DNA of 64,000 bases from Azospirillum brasilense (GTDB lineage: Bacteria; Pseudomonadota; Alphaproteobacteria; Azospirillales; Azospirillaceae): assembly GCF_005222205.1 (NCBI RefSeq), contig NZ_CP032346.1, positions 651,001 to 715,000 on the forward strand, in the 5' to 3' direction. Below are positions 38,012 to 46,614 of the stretch, in pieces (the first letter of the stretch is position 1; every line of letters starts with the position of its first letter). Made by a program: the position numbers and the translations under genes. The notes beneath the pieces were generated by a model that was not told where the DNA came from, did not search any database, and saw only the letters and a program-made list of their open reading frames with translations.

Positions 38012-38996
38012 GGGACACCTCCTTGGCGCCGCGCGTCATCATCCCGCGGCCGCGGTCGCGCAGCCGCTCCAGCAGGCCCAGGATGCCGCCGCGGGCGAAG
38101 GCGACGGCCAGCACCAGCACGCCGCCGAAGACGATCAGATCGATGCCGGGGATGCGGCCGGCGAACTGCTTGGCGAGTTCGCCCAGCCCGTGCAGGGTCA
38201 GCGCGCCCACCACCGGCCCGAAGACGGTGCCGACGCCGCCGATGATCGGGGCGAGCAGCAGTTCCACCGAGATCCAGCTGCCGTAGGCGATGTGAGCGTC
38301 GATGTAGAGGAAATACTGGGCGTAGAGGCAGCCGGACAGCGCTGTCACCGCGCCCGACAGGGCGATGGCGCGCAGTTTGACCTTCAGGGAGTCGACGCCC
38401 AGCGCCTTGGCCGCGTCCTCGTTCTCGCGCACCGCGACGAGCTGCGCGCCGAAGCGGGAGCGCTGGATCCAGCGCGTCAGCAGCAGCACGCCGGTGACGA
38501 AGGCCAGGACCAGCCAGTAGAAGACGGCGCGGTCGGCGAATTGCAGGTTGGCGGGATGGACATCCAGCTTGATCAGCAGTCCGGCGGCGCCGCCGGTGAA
38601 GGAGGCCGCGTTGGCGAGGATGCGGAACACCTCGGCGAAGGCCAGCGTCACCAGCGCGAAGTAGGACCCCCGCAGGCCGGAGCGGAAGCTGAGGAAGCCG
38701 ATGGTCCAGGCGACCGCCGCCCCCGCCGCCATCGCCGCCAGCAGCCCGGCCCAGGCGTTGACGCCGTAGCGAAGCTGCAGGATCGCCGTCACATAGGCGC
38801 CGGTGCCGAAGAAGGCGGCGTGGCCGAAGCTGAACTGGCCGCCGAAGCCGCCCAGGATGTTCCAGCCCTGCGCCCCCAGCGCCACGATCAGCGTGAAGAC
38901 GAGGAAGTTCATCACCGGGCTGGACGTCACCACCAGCGGCAGCAGCGCGGCGAGGACGGCCAGGACGACGATCGGGATCAGGTCGCGCGCGGTCAT
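37998..38996 (-). CDS. livM: Branched-chain amino acid-type ABC permease LivM
   Basis: A 332-aa inner membrane permease with about 8-10 hydrophobic helices. Signature GGFGGQFSFGHAAFFGTGAY at the N-terminal third and the EAA-like cytoplasmic loop RSRFGAQLVAVRENEDAAKA. Start at ATG 38996 overlapping livH by 4 nt; the in-frame extension upstream is not protein-like. Confidence 0.93.
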   Translation of the reverse strand: MTARDLIPIVVLAVLAALLPLVVTSSPVMNFLVFTLIVALGAQGWNILGGFGGQFSFGHAAFFGTGAYVTAILQLRYGVNAWAGLLAAMAAGAAVAWTIGFLSFRSGLRGSYFALVTLAFAEVFRILANAASFTGGAAGLLIKLDVHPANLQFADRAVFYWLVLAFVTGVLLLTRWIQRSRFGAQLVAVRENEDAAKALGVDSLKVKLRAIALSGAVTALSGCLYAQYFLYIDAHIAYGSWISVELLLAPIIGGVGTVFGPVVGALTLHGLGELAKQFAGRIPGIDLIVFGGVLVLAVAFARGGILGLLERLRDRGRGMMTRGAKEVSHAGR

Positions 38997-39865
38997 GCCT
39001 TGGCTCCGAACAGGCCGGTCGGCCGCACCAGCAGCACGGCGATGAAGATCAGGAAGATGCCGATCTGCCCCAGGCTGTCGCCCAGGAACAGGCCGCACAG
39101 GCTCTCCACCACGCCGATGAACAGGCCGCCCAGCAGCGCGCCGGGGAGCGAGCCCATGCCGCCCAGCACCACGACGGTGAAGGCGACCAGCACGAAGGCG
39201 CTGCCGATGCGCGGGTTGACGTAGAAGGTCGGCATCAGCAGGCCGGCCGCCACGGCGAGGCAGGCGCAACCCAGCCCGAAGGTGATGGCGTAGACGTGCG
39301 GCACGTCGATGCCGACCAGATTGGCGCCCAGCTTCTCCTTGGCGACGGCGCGGATGGCCTTGCCGGTGTCGGTGCGGTTCAGCACCAGCCAGAGCAGCCC
39401 GGTCACCACCACCGCCACACCCAGCCCGATCACCCGCGGGTAGGACAGCAGCAGCGGCCCCAGCGCCACCACCTGGAAGGAGTAATCGGTGTCGAGCGTG
39501 CGGGTGTCCGACTGGAAGACCGCCAGCAGCACATTCTCCAGCACGATCGACAGGCCGAGCGTGACCAGCAGGATGTTGCCGTCGTCGCCGTGGCTGGCCG
39601 GCCCGATGACGAAGCGCTGCAGCCCGTAGCCCAGCACGAACATCAGCGGCACCAGCGGCACGATCACCAGATAGGGGTCGAGGCCGAGCCAGGCCCAGGC
39701 GACCCAGACCGCGAACATGGCGCAGGTCAGCAGCGCGCCATGGGCGAAGTTGATGATGTGGAGCACGCCGTAGATCAGCGTCAGGCCGAGGGCGATCAGC
39801 GCGTAGACCGCGCCGGTCATCAGCCCGTTCAGCGCCGCTTCCAGGATGATCTGAGGTGAATACAT
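38993..39865 (-). CDS. livH: Branched-chain amino acid-type ABC permease LivH
   Basis: A 290-aa inner membrane permease. Signature GLMTGAVYALIALGLTLIYG and HIINFAHGALLTCAMFAVW; cytoplasmic loop TDTGKAIRAVAKEKLGANL. Start at ATG 39865 giving MYSPQIILEAALNG. It is 106 bp downstream of livK, a gap that holds a strong hairpin, as is common where the binding protein must be made in excess. Confidence 0.93.
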   Translation of the reverse strand: MYSPQIILEAALNGLMTGAVYALIALGLTLIYGVLHIINFAHGALLTCAMFAVWVAWAWLGLDPYLVIVPLVPLMFVLGYGLQRFVIGPASHGDDGNILLVTLGLSIVLENVLLAVFQSDTRTLDTDYSFQVVALGPLLLSYPRVIGLGVAVVVTGLLWLVLNRTDTGKAIRAVAKEKLGANLVGIDVPHVYAITFGLGCACLAVAAGLLMPTFYVNPRIGSAFVLVAFTVVVLGGMGSLPGALLGGLFIGVVESLCGLFLGDSLGQIGIFLIFIAVLLVRPTGLFGAKA

Positions 39866-39893
39866 GGCAGCCCGCGCATGAGGGAAACGGTTT

Positions 39894-39941
39894 CCCCCCC
39901 GTCCGGGCGGCCGCTGCACGGCGCCGCGGGACGGGCGGGGG
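39894..39941. repeat. GC-rich hairpin between livK and livH
   Basis: CCCCCCCGTCC at 39894-39904 pairs imperfectly with GGACGGGCGGGGG at 39929-39941. It is a probable mRNA-stabilising or partial-termination hairpin after livK. Confidence 0.45.
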
Positions 39942-39971
39942 AACGGCGGGAGGTGCGAAGGCGACGGCGGG

Positions 39972-41210
39972 TTACGCCGCCGGGAAGTTGGCCTTCGCCT
40001 CCGCGAAGTACTCGGGGAAGATCACCTTGATGTCCTCGCCCTGGATCTGCGTGTTGATCGGGGTGGCGCCCTCGTTCTGGCCGTTGACGAACTTCGTCGG
40101 GCCGTAGGGCATGATGTGACCGGCGAAGGTGGAGCTGTTCAGCGCCTCGATGATCTTCTTGCGGTCGGCGGAGCCGGCGCGCTCGATGGCGTCGACCAGC
40201 AGCAGCACGTTCGAATAGTTCAGCGGAACGTTGTAGGCGAAGGACTTGCCCTGCGCCTCCACCGCCTTGCGCAGCGCCTGGGCCTGCGGATTCTGCGGGT
40301 CGTGCCAGTGGTTGCAGTCGATGACGTTCTGGGCCGCCTGCGGGAACTCCTTGACGAAGCGCCCGTTCGACGCGGCACCGCCGAGGATCGCGTAGACGCC
40401 CTTCGGCTTGATGCGCTGCTGCTGCATGGTGCGGGCGAGCAGAACGAACTCGCCGTAGTAGTTGGATGGGATGACGAGATCCGGGTTCAGCGAGCGGATG
40501 CGCAGCGCCACGTTGGACATGTCGCGCGCCGGGGTCGGATGGGCGATGGTCTCCAGGATCTTGAAGCCGCGCTTGGGCAGCTCGGTCTGCAGCAGCTTGG
40601 CGAGGCCCGATCCGAACAGGCCGTCCTCATGGACCAGCACGACGGTCTTCGCCGGCTTGCCGGCCAGCTCGTTGATCTTGGTCAGGTTGTCGAGGGCGAC
40701 CTGGGTGACCTTGCCGAAGCCGGGGCTGAAGCGGAAGGTATTGGTCAGGCCGCGCGCCATGATCTGGTCCGACACGCCGACGTCGACCAGATAGGGCAGA
40801 TCGTAGCGCGCCGCCGCCTGAGAGGCGGCGAGGCAGATCGGGCTGGCGAAGCCGCCGACGATGGCGCACACGCCCTCGGCCTGCATGCGCTCGACCTCCT
40901 GCGTGCCGGCCTCCGGCGTGGAGCGGGCGTCGCCGAAGAGCATCTCGATCTTGGCCCCGCCCAGCGCCTTGAGGCCGCCCGCGGCGTTGATCTCGTTGAT
41001 CGCCATCTCGGCGCCGAGCCGGCCGAGGTCGCCGTCATGGGCGAGCGCGCCGGTCACCGGCTGGAGGATGCCGATCTTCACGGCTGGGGTCTGCGCCCGC
41101 AGAATCGACGGGGCACCCACCATCGCGAAGGCCGCCGCCGCGGCGCCCGCCTTGAGCACCGTGCGGCGGGAAACGCCGGAGAGTGCGGAGTCCTGAACCG
41201 AACGTCCCAT
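39972..41210 (-). CDS. livK: Periplasmic binding protein of the Liv-type ABC transporter
   Basis: A 412-aa exported binding protein (Peripla_BP_6). The Tat-like signal is SRRTVLKAGAAAAAFAMVG followed by ILRAQT. The mature domain starts VKIGILQPVTGALAHDG and includes VCAIVGGFASPICLAASQAA and LVIPSNYYGEFVLLARTM. Ligand specificity is not readable. Co-transcribed with HyuAB-type enzymes, it likely brings in the compound degraded by the operon rather than leucine. Start at ATG 41210; gntR ends 5 bp upstream. Confidence 0.9.
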   Translation of the reverse strand: MGRSVQDSALSGVSRRTVLKAGAAAAAFAMVGAPSILRAQTPAVKIGILQPVTGALAHDGDLGRLGAEMAINEINAAGGLKALGGAKIEMLFGDARSTPEAGTQEVERMQAEGVCAIVGGFASPICLAASQAAARYDLPYLVDVGVSDQIMARGLTNTFRFSPGFGKVTQVALDNLTKINELAGKPAKTVVLVHEDGLFGSGLAKLLQTELPKRGFKILETIAHPTPARDMSNVALRIRSLNPDLVIPSNYYGEFVLLARTMQQQRIKPKGVYAILGGAASNGRFVKEFPQAAQNVIDCNHWHDPQNPQAQALRKAVEAQGKSFAYNVPLNYSNVLLLVDAIERAGSADRKKIIEALNSSTFAGHIMPYGPTKFVNGQNEGATPINTQIQGEDIKVIFPEYFAEAKANFPAA

Positions 41211-41215
41211 AACGC

Positions 41216-42070
41216 TCAACTCCTCTGCTTGATGGCCCGCGAGCCGCGGGTGGGCTTTTCGCCCGCTTTGTTCTTGTCGGTCTTGGCGTTCTCGGATGCG
41301 CGCGGCCGGCCCAGGGCCGGGCTCCAGCGCCGTTCCCCGTCGTCGCCGATGCGCACCAGATCCATGTGGAAGCTGTAGCGGTCGGGCCGGTACAGCGCGT
41401 GCAGATGCTCCACCCCGCGGCCGGACGGGTCGTGCACGATGCGGGTCAGCGTCAGCAGCGGCGAGCCGATCTCCAGATCGAGCGCCGCCGCCGCCTCCGG
41501 CCCGGCCAGCGTGGCGTTGATGGCCTGGGTCGCGCGCTCGGTCTTCACCCCCGACCGCTCGATCAGCTCCAGCAGCGGGCGCGCCGCCAGTTCCGCCTCC
41601 GAATAGGTCAGGCCGAGCCATTCCGGCACATGAGTGGTCAGGTAGGAGAAGGGTTCCCCGTCGATCAGGCGCACGCGCACCGACCGCTGGACCCGCTCGC
41701 CCGGCTTCAGCCCCAGGCTCCCGGCGATGGCCTCCGGCGGCGCGACATAGCCGAAGGAGAGCAGTTTCACGTCGGTGCTGCGCCCCATGTCGATCAGGTG
41801 CGACAGCACGTTGGAGAGGTCGGCGACGATGGGGCGGACCGCGCGGCTGTCATGGACGAAGGTGCCGGAGCCGGCCTTGCGCTGCACCAGCCCTTCCTTC
41901 TCCAGCAGGTCGAGCGCCCGGCGCACGGTCACCCGCGACACCGCGTGCTCGGCGGCCAGCGCCGGTTCCCCCGGCAGGCGCCCGCCCGGCGGCAGGTCGC
42001 CGGCGACGATGCGGTCGCGCAGCAGCAGGTAGATCCGGCGCGCCTTCAGCGGTTCGACCGACGACTTCAC
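41216..42070 (-). CDS. GntR-family (HutC type) transcription regulator, first gene of the catabolic operon
   Basis: A 284-aa regulator. N-terminal winged helix: IYLLLRDRIVAGDLPPGGRL, AVSRVTVRRALDLLEKEGLV, RKAGSGTFV. C-terminal UTRA ligand-binding domain with VQRSVRVRLIDGEPFSYL and LLTLTRIVHDPSGRGVEHLH. A GTG start at 42070 is chosen because GGAGG stands 9 bp before it and the domain starts soon after. The last 35 residues are a basic Lys/Arg-rich tail beyond UTRA. It stands directly before livK, so it probably senses the imported compound or an intermediate and controls the operon from the palindromes at 42106-42147. Confidence 0.88.
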   Translation of the reverse strand: MKSSVEPLKARRIYLLLRDRIVAGDLPPGGRLPGEPALAAEHAVSRVTVRRALDLLEKEGLVQRKAGSGTFVHDSRAVRPIVADLSNVLSHLIDMGRSTDVKLLSFGYVAPPEAIAGSLGLKPGERVQRSVRVRLIDGEPFSYLTTHVPEWLGLTYSEAELAARPLLELIERSGVKTERATQAINATLAGPEAAAALDLEIGSPLLTLTRIVHDPSGRGVEHLHALYRPDRYSFHMDLVRIGDDGERRWSPALGRPRASENAKTDKNKAGEKPTRGSRAIKQRS

Positions 42071-42105
42071 AGTGCCCCGCCTCCTTCTCGCTGGAAACCG
42101 GTGTC

Positions 42106-42147
42106 TGTCTCTCCATAAGACAGGAACCTGTATGATCGATAATACAG
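42106..42147. promoter_or_regulatory. Nested palindromes upstream of gntR, probable operator
   Basis: Three overlapping inverted repeats: TGTCT-N7-AGACA (42106-42122), ACAGG-AA-CCTGT (42120-42131) and CTGTAT-N8-ATACAG (42128-42147). They lie 36-77 bp before the GTG start. HutC-type GntR proteins bind such short symmetric sites. Confidence 0.55.
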
Positions 42148-42221
42148 CTTCGGTCAACAGCGATGTTGGGGAAGCGGACGATTGGCGCAGGGTCCCTTCG
42201 GATTCCGGAGGCGGAAAAGCA

Positions 42222-42251
42222 AACGGCCCGCCTCGGGAGGGGCGGGCCGTT
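42222..42251 (-). terminator. Terminator of the fmd/urt operon
   Basis: AACGGCCCGCC and GGCGGGCCGTT form an 11-bp perfect stem with an 8-nt loop. On the minus strand it is followed by TTTGCTTTT, 23 bp after the fmdB stop codon. Confidence 0.75.
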
Positions 42252-42274
42252 CGGTGTCGGTCGTTTTCAACGCG

Positions 42275-42625
42275 TCAGTGGCTGATCATCCACGGCCTTG
42301 CCGTCGGGAAGCCCTTCGCCCCGTCAGGGGTGCGGAGCACCGAGCGTCCCTTCTTGCCGCCACCACCGCAGCAGCCGCAGCCCGGCCCGTGCTTGTGCTT
42401 CGGCCCGACCTCCGACAGCAGCTTGGGCCGGTCGGCGCTGCGTTCGTTGGTGGCGTGCGCCGTCCGGGTGGCGGCCGACAGCGCGGAGAAGGCCGGCGCC
42501 ATGCGGATCACCCGTGGCGACGCCGTGCCGCAATCGGGGCACGGCTGCGGCTGGCCGCTTTCCGCCATCGGCCGCATTCCCGTGAAGTCGCCGCAGGTCG
42601 GGCATTCGTAATCGTACATCGGCAT
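42275..42625 (-). CDS. fmdB: FmdB-type zinc ribbon protein
   Basis: A 116-aa protein starting MPMYDYECPTCGDF, with CPDCGTASPRVIR, the four-cysteine zinc ribbon of the FmdB family. A second Cys/Gly cluster (GPGCGCCGGGGKKG) lies at about 82-95. FmdB proteins are found beside formamidase genes and were proposed to regulate or assist them; the molecular role is unproven. It is 21 bp after fmdA and ends the operon. Confidence 0.88.
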   Translation of the reverse strand: MPMYDYECPTCGDFTGMRPMAESGQPQPCPDCGTASPRVIRMAPAFSALSAATRTAHATNERSADRPKLLSEVGPKHKHGPGCGCCGGGGKKGRSVLRTPDGAKGFPTARPWMISH

Positions 42626-42646
42626 GGCGCGACCTCCCCTCTCCCG

Positions 42647-43879
42647 TTACACGCGGTCCTGAGCGATCGGCATGTCGACGTCGCCCTTGATGAACTTCGT
42701 CGGGCCGTCGGCGTTCGGGGTGATGTCGAAGTCGAAGATCTGCGTCGGCAGGAACAGGGTGGCGCAGGCGTTCGGCACATCGACCACGCCGCTGATGTGG
42801 CCCTGCACCGGTGCGGTGCCGAGGATCGAGTAGGCCTGGGCGCCGGAATAGCCGAACTTCTTCAGATACTCGATGGCGTTCAGGCAGGCCTGCCGGTAGG
42901 CGACATGGACGTCCAGGTAATGCTGCTCGCCCGCCTCGTCGACCGAGATGCCCTCGAAGATCAGGTAGTCGTTGTAGGTCGGGACGATCGGGCTCGGCTT
43001 GAAGATCGGGTTCTTGATGCCGTACTTCGCCATGCCGTCCTTGATCAGGTTGACCTTGAGATGCGCCCAGCCGGCCATCTCGATGGCGCCGCAGAAGGTG
43101 ATTTCACCGTCGCCCTGGCTGAAATGCAGGTCGCCCATCGACAGGCCGGCGCCCTTCACATAGACCGGGAAGTAGATGCGCGAGCCGCGCGACAGGTCCT
43201 TGATGTCGCAATTGCCGCCATGCTCGCGCGGCGGCACGGTGCGGGCACCCTCAGCCGCCGCCTTGTCGCGGGCCTCGCCCTTCAGCCGGCCCATGTGCGC
43301 GGTCGGCGCGTAGGGCGGGTTGGCGAGGCCGGGGACGCGGGTCGGGTTGGTGTCGATCAGCGCCTGCTCGCGCTTGTTCCACTTGGCCAGCAGGTCGTGC
43401 GACGGCAGGCAGCCGATCAGGCCGGGGTGGATCAGCCCGGCGAAGCGCACGCCGGGGATGTGGCGCGACTTGGTGAACATGCCCTCGAAGTCCCAGATCG
43501 ACTTCTGGGCCAGCGGGAAATGCTCGGTGAGGAAGCCGCCGCCGTTCTGCTTGGAGAAGAAGCCGTTGAAGCCCCACTGCTGCTGCGGGAAGGCGCCGAT
43601 GTCCAGCAGGTCGACGACCAGCAGGTCGCCCGGCTCCGCCCCCTCGACCCCGACCGGGCCGGACAGGAAATGCACCTGGCTGAGATCGACGTCGCGCACG
43701 TCGGCGGCATCGTCGTCGTTTTTGATCTGGCCGCCGGTCCAGTCGTAGCATTCCAGGATGAAGTCGTCGCCCGGCTTCACCGTCACCGCCATCGGGATGT
43801 CCGGATGCCAGCGGTTGTGGATCATGTCGTTCTCGTAGGGAGACTGCGACAGGTCGGCCTTGATCAGGGTGTCAGCCAT
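42647..43879 (-). CDS. fmdA: Formamidase/acetamidase (FmdA)
   Basis: A 410-aa cytoplasmic amidohydrolase of the FmdA_AmdA family that releases ammonia from formamide or related short amides. Family landmarks: NRWHPDIPMAVTVKPGDDFI, ECYDWTGGQIKNDD, HFPLAQKSIWDFEGMFTKS, EHGGNCDIKDLSRGSRIYFP and LHFSQGDGEITFCGAIEMAG. Length equals that of Methylophilus FmdA. Context with an amide-type ABC importer, FmdB and AmiE supports use of amides as nitrogen source. Upstream, 54 bp away, lies the chemoreceptor/binding-protein fusion. Confidence 0.94.
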   Translation of the reverse strand: MADTLIKADLSQSPYENDMIHNRWHPDIPMAVTVKPGDDFILECYDWTGGQIKNDDDAADVRDVDLSQVHFLSGPVGVEGAEPGDLLVVDLLDIGAFPQQQWGFNGFFSKQNGGGFLTEHFPLAQKSIWDFEGMFTKSRHIPGVRFAGLIHPGLIGCLPSHDLLAKWNKREQALIDTNPTRVPGLANPPYAPTAHMGRLKGEARDKAAAEGARTVPPREHGGNCDIKDLSRGSRIYFPVYVKGAGLSMGDLHFSQGDGEITFCGAIEMAGWAHLKVNLIKDGMAKYGIKNPIFKPSPIVPTYNDYLIFEGISVDEAGEQHYLDVHVAYRQACLNAIEYLKKFGYSGAQAYSILGTAPVQGHISGVVDVPNACATLFLPTQIFDFDITPNADGPTKFIKGDVDMPIAQDRV

Positions 43880-43933
43880 GGTTTGCTCTTCCTTATTGGT
43901 GGACTGATTGGTGACGAAGGGGTGGAGGGGGCC

Positions 43934-46354
43934 TCAGGCCGCCAGTTCCCGGAAGCCGTCCGGGAAGGGGTTGGGCTCGATCAGGTCCCGGGTCTCGAAG
44001 ACCACATCGAACTGGCCGTCGCGCCGGGCGCGGCCGATGCGGGTCCGGGTCCACAGGTGATGGTTCTCGTGGATGCGCAAGGCGCCGGCCGGCGCCCCAG
44101 CGAACTCGATTCCGGGCGAGGCGGCGACGACGCGCGCCACGTCGAAACTGCCGGCCTTCTCGACCGCCAGCTTCCACAGCCAGGGGCCGAGATAGGCGTT
44201 GTGGGTGACGTCGCCGATGACGCTGTCCGCCCCCCACATCGCCTTGAAGGCGGCAACGAAGGCGCGGTTGGCCGGCAGCTCCAGGCTCTGGAAATACTTG
44301 GCGCAGGTGAAGGCGCCGGCGATGTAGTCGCCGCCGATGCCCATCATCTCGTCCTCGGTGACGCTGTTGGTCATCAGGATCTGGCGGTCCAGCTCGATCC
44401 CGGCGGCCTTGAGCTGCTTGTAGAAGGCAACGTTCGAGCCGCCGACGACGATGGCGTAGACGACGTCGGGCTTGGCCGCCTTGATCCGCGCGACGATGCT
44501 CTCGAACCGGGTGTCGCCGAGTTCGGCGTAGTCCTCGCCGACGACGCGGCAGCCCTTGGCCTCGATGTGGCGCCGCGCGATGGCGTTGGACGCGCGCGGC
44601 CAGATGTAGTCCGACCCGACGAGGAAGAAGCTCTTCGCCCCCTTCTCGCGCATCACCCAATCGAGACCGGCGAGGATCTGCTGAGTCGCCTCCTGCCCGG
44701 TGTAGATGACGTGGCGGGACTGCTCCAGCCCCTCGTAGAAGGTCGGGTAGTAGAGCAGGCCGTCGCGCTTCTCCAGGACCGGCAGCACCTCCTTGCGCGA
44801 GGCCGAGGTCCAGCAGCCGAAGATCGCCGCCACCTTGTCCTGCGCCAGCAGCTTGTCGGCGCGGGCCGCGAAGGTCGGCCAATCGCTGGCGCCGTCCTCC
44901 TGCACGATCTCGATCCGCCGGCCCAGCACGCCGCCGGCCTCGTTGATCTGCTGGATCGCCAGCATCTCCGCCTGGATCGACCCGCCCTCGCTCAGCGCCA
45001 TGGTGCCGGTGGCGGAATGGAGGATGCCGACCTTCACCGTCTCGTCGGTGACGGCGATGCCGCTCTTGTTCACCGCCGCGGTCGCCGGCGCGCCCGGCGC
45101 CAAGCCCTGGACGCGCCGCGCCGTGCTCGCCGCCATCAGGCGCCCGGCGACCGAGGCGCGGCGGCGCAGCGCCGATTGCAGGCTGACCTCCGCCAGGAAG
45201 TTGTTGACCTCGCGGCTCAGCTCGTCGGCGTGGCCGGCAACCTGGGAGGCGACGCCGAGCACCTGCCCGGCCGCCATGCCGGTGTCGGACGCGGCGTCCG
45301 ACACGCCGACGATGTTGGAGGCCACGCTCTCGGTGCCGCGGGCCGCCTCCTGCACGTTGCGGGCGATCTCGCGGGTGGCCGCCCCCTGCTGCTCGACGGC
45401 GGCGGCGATGGCCGAGGCGATCTCGTTGATCTCGGCGATGGTGCCGGCGATGGCGCGGATGGCCTCCACCGCTTCGCCCGTCGCCGACTGGATGGCGCCG
45501 ACCTGGGTGGCGATGTCCTCCGTCGCCTTGGCGGTCTGGTTGGCCAAGGTCTTGACCTCGCTGGCGACGACGGCGAAGCCCTTGCCGGCCTCCCCCGCCC
45601 GCGCCGCCTCGATGGTGGCGTTCAGCGCCAGCAGGTTGGTCTGCCCGGCGATGCCCTGGATCAGCCCGATCACCTGCCCGATCCGCGCGGCGCTGTCGGC
45701 GAGGCTCTGCACCACCGCGTCGGTCCGGCGGGTGTCGGCCACCGCCTTGCCAGCGATGGCCGCCGACGAGGCGACCTGCCGGCCGATCTCCTGGATCGAG
45801 GCCGACAGCTCCTCGGTCGCCGTCGCCACCGTCTGGACGTTCATCGACGCCTGGGCCGAGGACTGCGACATCGCCGCCGACAGCCGGTTGCTGCGCTCGG
45901 CGGTGCCGCTCATTGCGGTGGCGGTGTCGGTCATCTCGCCGGCGGCCGAGGAGACGGTCTGCACCAGCCGGCCGACTTTGCCTTCGAAGTCGCGGGTCAG
46001 CGCCTCCAGCCGGGCGGCGCGCTCCTCCGTCGCCTTGCGCTCGGCCTCGCGCTGCGCCTCGTGGGCGGCGCGGGCCTCGGCGGCGGCGGCGATGCGGTCG
46101 AGGGCGGCGGCGAGGTCGCGTTGCGGATCGCTCCCCGCGCCCGCCGCATCACCGGCCAGCGCGGCGGCCCGGTCGCCGAGCCGCCGGAGCCCGGCACCCT
46201 GGCGGTGGGCCAGCGCGGCGGCGGCGGCGGCCAGCGCGGCCGAGAGGACGAGGCCGGCGGTCGGCACCGCGCTCGACCCGGTCAGCGGCGTCGCCACGGC
46301 GGTCAGCAGGGCGACCACGGCGCAGGCGGTGGACGCGGACTTGGCGGACGTCAT
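43934..46354 (-). CDS. Chemoreceptor signalling domain fused to a C-terminal UrtA-like binding protein
   Basis: An 806-aa fusion in one uninterrupted frame. Residues 11-25 and 31-50 are hydrophobic helices separated by a very short loop; 55-125 is a helical, charged linker. Residues 125-390 are an MCP signalling domain whose hairpin tip [20 protein letters not shown] (near 234-253) and [16 protein letters not shown] are canonical for CheA/CheW binding. Residues about 435-806 are a complete urea/amide binding protein, collinear with the separate UrtA encoded at 50345 ([16 protein letters not shown] in both). The linker [15 protein letters not shown] resembles a worn-out Tat signal. With two helices, topology puts the binding domain in the cytoplasm, so it would sense imported amide. 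Start at ATG 46354 with AAGGA; no frameshift is visible. Confidence 0.9.
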   Translation of the reverse strand: MTSAKSASTACAVVALLTAVATPLTGSSAVPTAGLVLSAALAAAAAALAHRQGAGLRRLGDRAAALAGDAAGAGSDPQRDLAAALDRIAAAAEARAAHEAQREAERKATEERAARLEALTRDFEGKVGRLVQTVSSAAGEMTDTATAMSGTAERSNRLSAAMSQSSAQASMNVQTVATATEELSASIQEIGRQVASSAAIAGKAVADTRRTDAVVQSLADSAARIGQVIGLIQGIAGQTNLLALNATIEAARAGEAGKGFAVVASEVKTLANQTAKATEDIATQVGAIQSATGEAVEAIRAIAGTIAEINEIASAIAAAVEQQGAATREIARNVQEAARGTESVASNIVGVSDAASDTGMAAGQVLGVASQVAGHADELSREVNNFLAEVSLQSALRRRASVAGRLMAASTARRVQGLAPGAPATAAVNKSGIAVTDETVKVGILHSATGTMALSEGGSIQAEMLAIQQINEAGGVLGRRIEIVQEDGASDWPTFAARADKLLAQDKVAAIFGCWTSASRKEVLPVLEKRDGLLYYPTFYEGLEQSRHVIYTGQEATQQILAGLDWVMREKGAKSFFLVGSDYIWPRASNAIARRHIEAKGCRVVGEDYAELGDTRFESIVARIKAAKPDVVYAIVVGGSNVAFYKQLKAAGIELDRQILMTNSVTEDEMMGIGGDYIAGAFTCAKYFQSLELPANRAFVAAFKAMWGADSVIGDVTHNAYLGPWLWKLAVEKAGSFDVARVVAASPGIEFAGAPAGALRIHENHHLWTRTRIGRARRDGQFDVVFETRDLIEPNPFPDGFRELAA

Positions 46355-46411
46355 GGCGCATCCTTCTGTGGTGGAGAGGCGGGGTGCGGGGAGCGCGTGC
46401 CCCCACCCCGA

Positions 46412-46473
46412 CCCTCCCCCGCTTTCGCAGGGGAGGGAGAACCAAGTCCCCTCCCCTGCGAAGCGGGGGAGGG
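46412..46473. repeat. Long GC-rich hairpin repeat
   Basis: CCCTCCCCCGCTTTCGCAGG... (46412-46437) is followed after 11 bp by its near-perfect complement (46449-46473), one base shorter. Related to the repeats at 18493 and 50216. It lies between urtE and the fusion gene and may attenuate or stabilise the transcript. Confidence 0.7.
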
Positions 46474-46474
46474 T

Positions 46475-46588
46475 TAAAGCGGATTGCAATCCGCTTTGGA
46501 CCGCGACGGCGGCCCCGGCCGCACATGCGGCCGAAGCCCGCCGGCAAGTGAGGCGATGTGAGTCTAAAGCGAACGGAAGTTCGCTTTA
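46475..46588. mobile_element. 114-bp MITE-like element with IS630-type ends
   Basis: It begins TAAAGCGGATTGCAATCCGC and ends CGAACGGAAGTTCGCTTTA. Each end is itself a small palindrome (AAAGCGGATT-GC-AATCCGCTTT and AAAGCGAAC-GGAA-GTTCGCTTT), and the outer 7 bp TAAAGCG/CGCTTTA are inverted with a TA at each tip. The left 11 bases are identical to the terminal repeat of the IS630 element at 6204, suggesting mobilisation by that transposase. Confidence 0.55.
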
Positions 46589-46614
46589 GGGAGGGGGCAA
46601 TCCCCGGCTCTGCT

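Noticed and set aside
42182..46477. Very long plus-strand open frame (about 1430 codons) opposite fmdA and the chemoreceptor fusion
   Set aside because: It is an antisense shadow caused by high GC at third positions. The minus-strand genes have clear domains, and this frame reads as low-complexity Gly/Arg/Asp/Val sequence.
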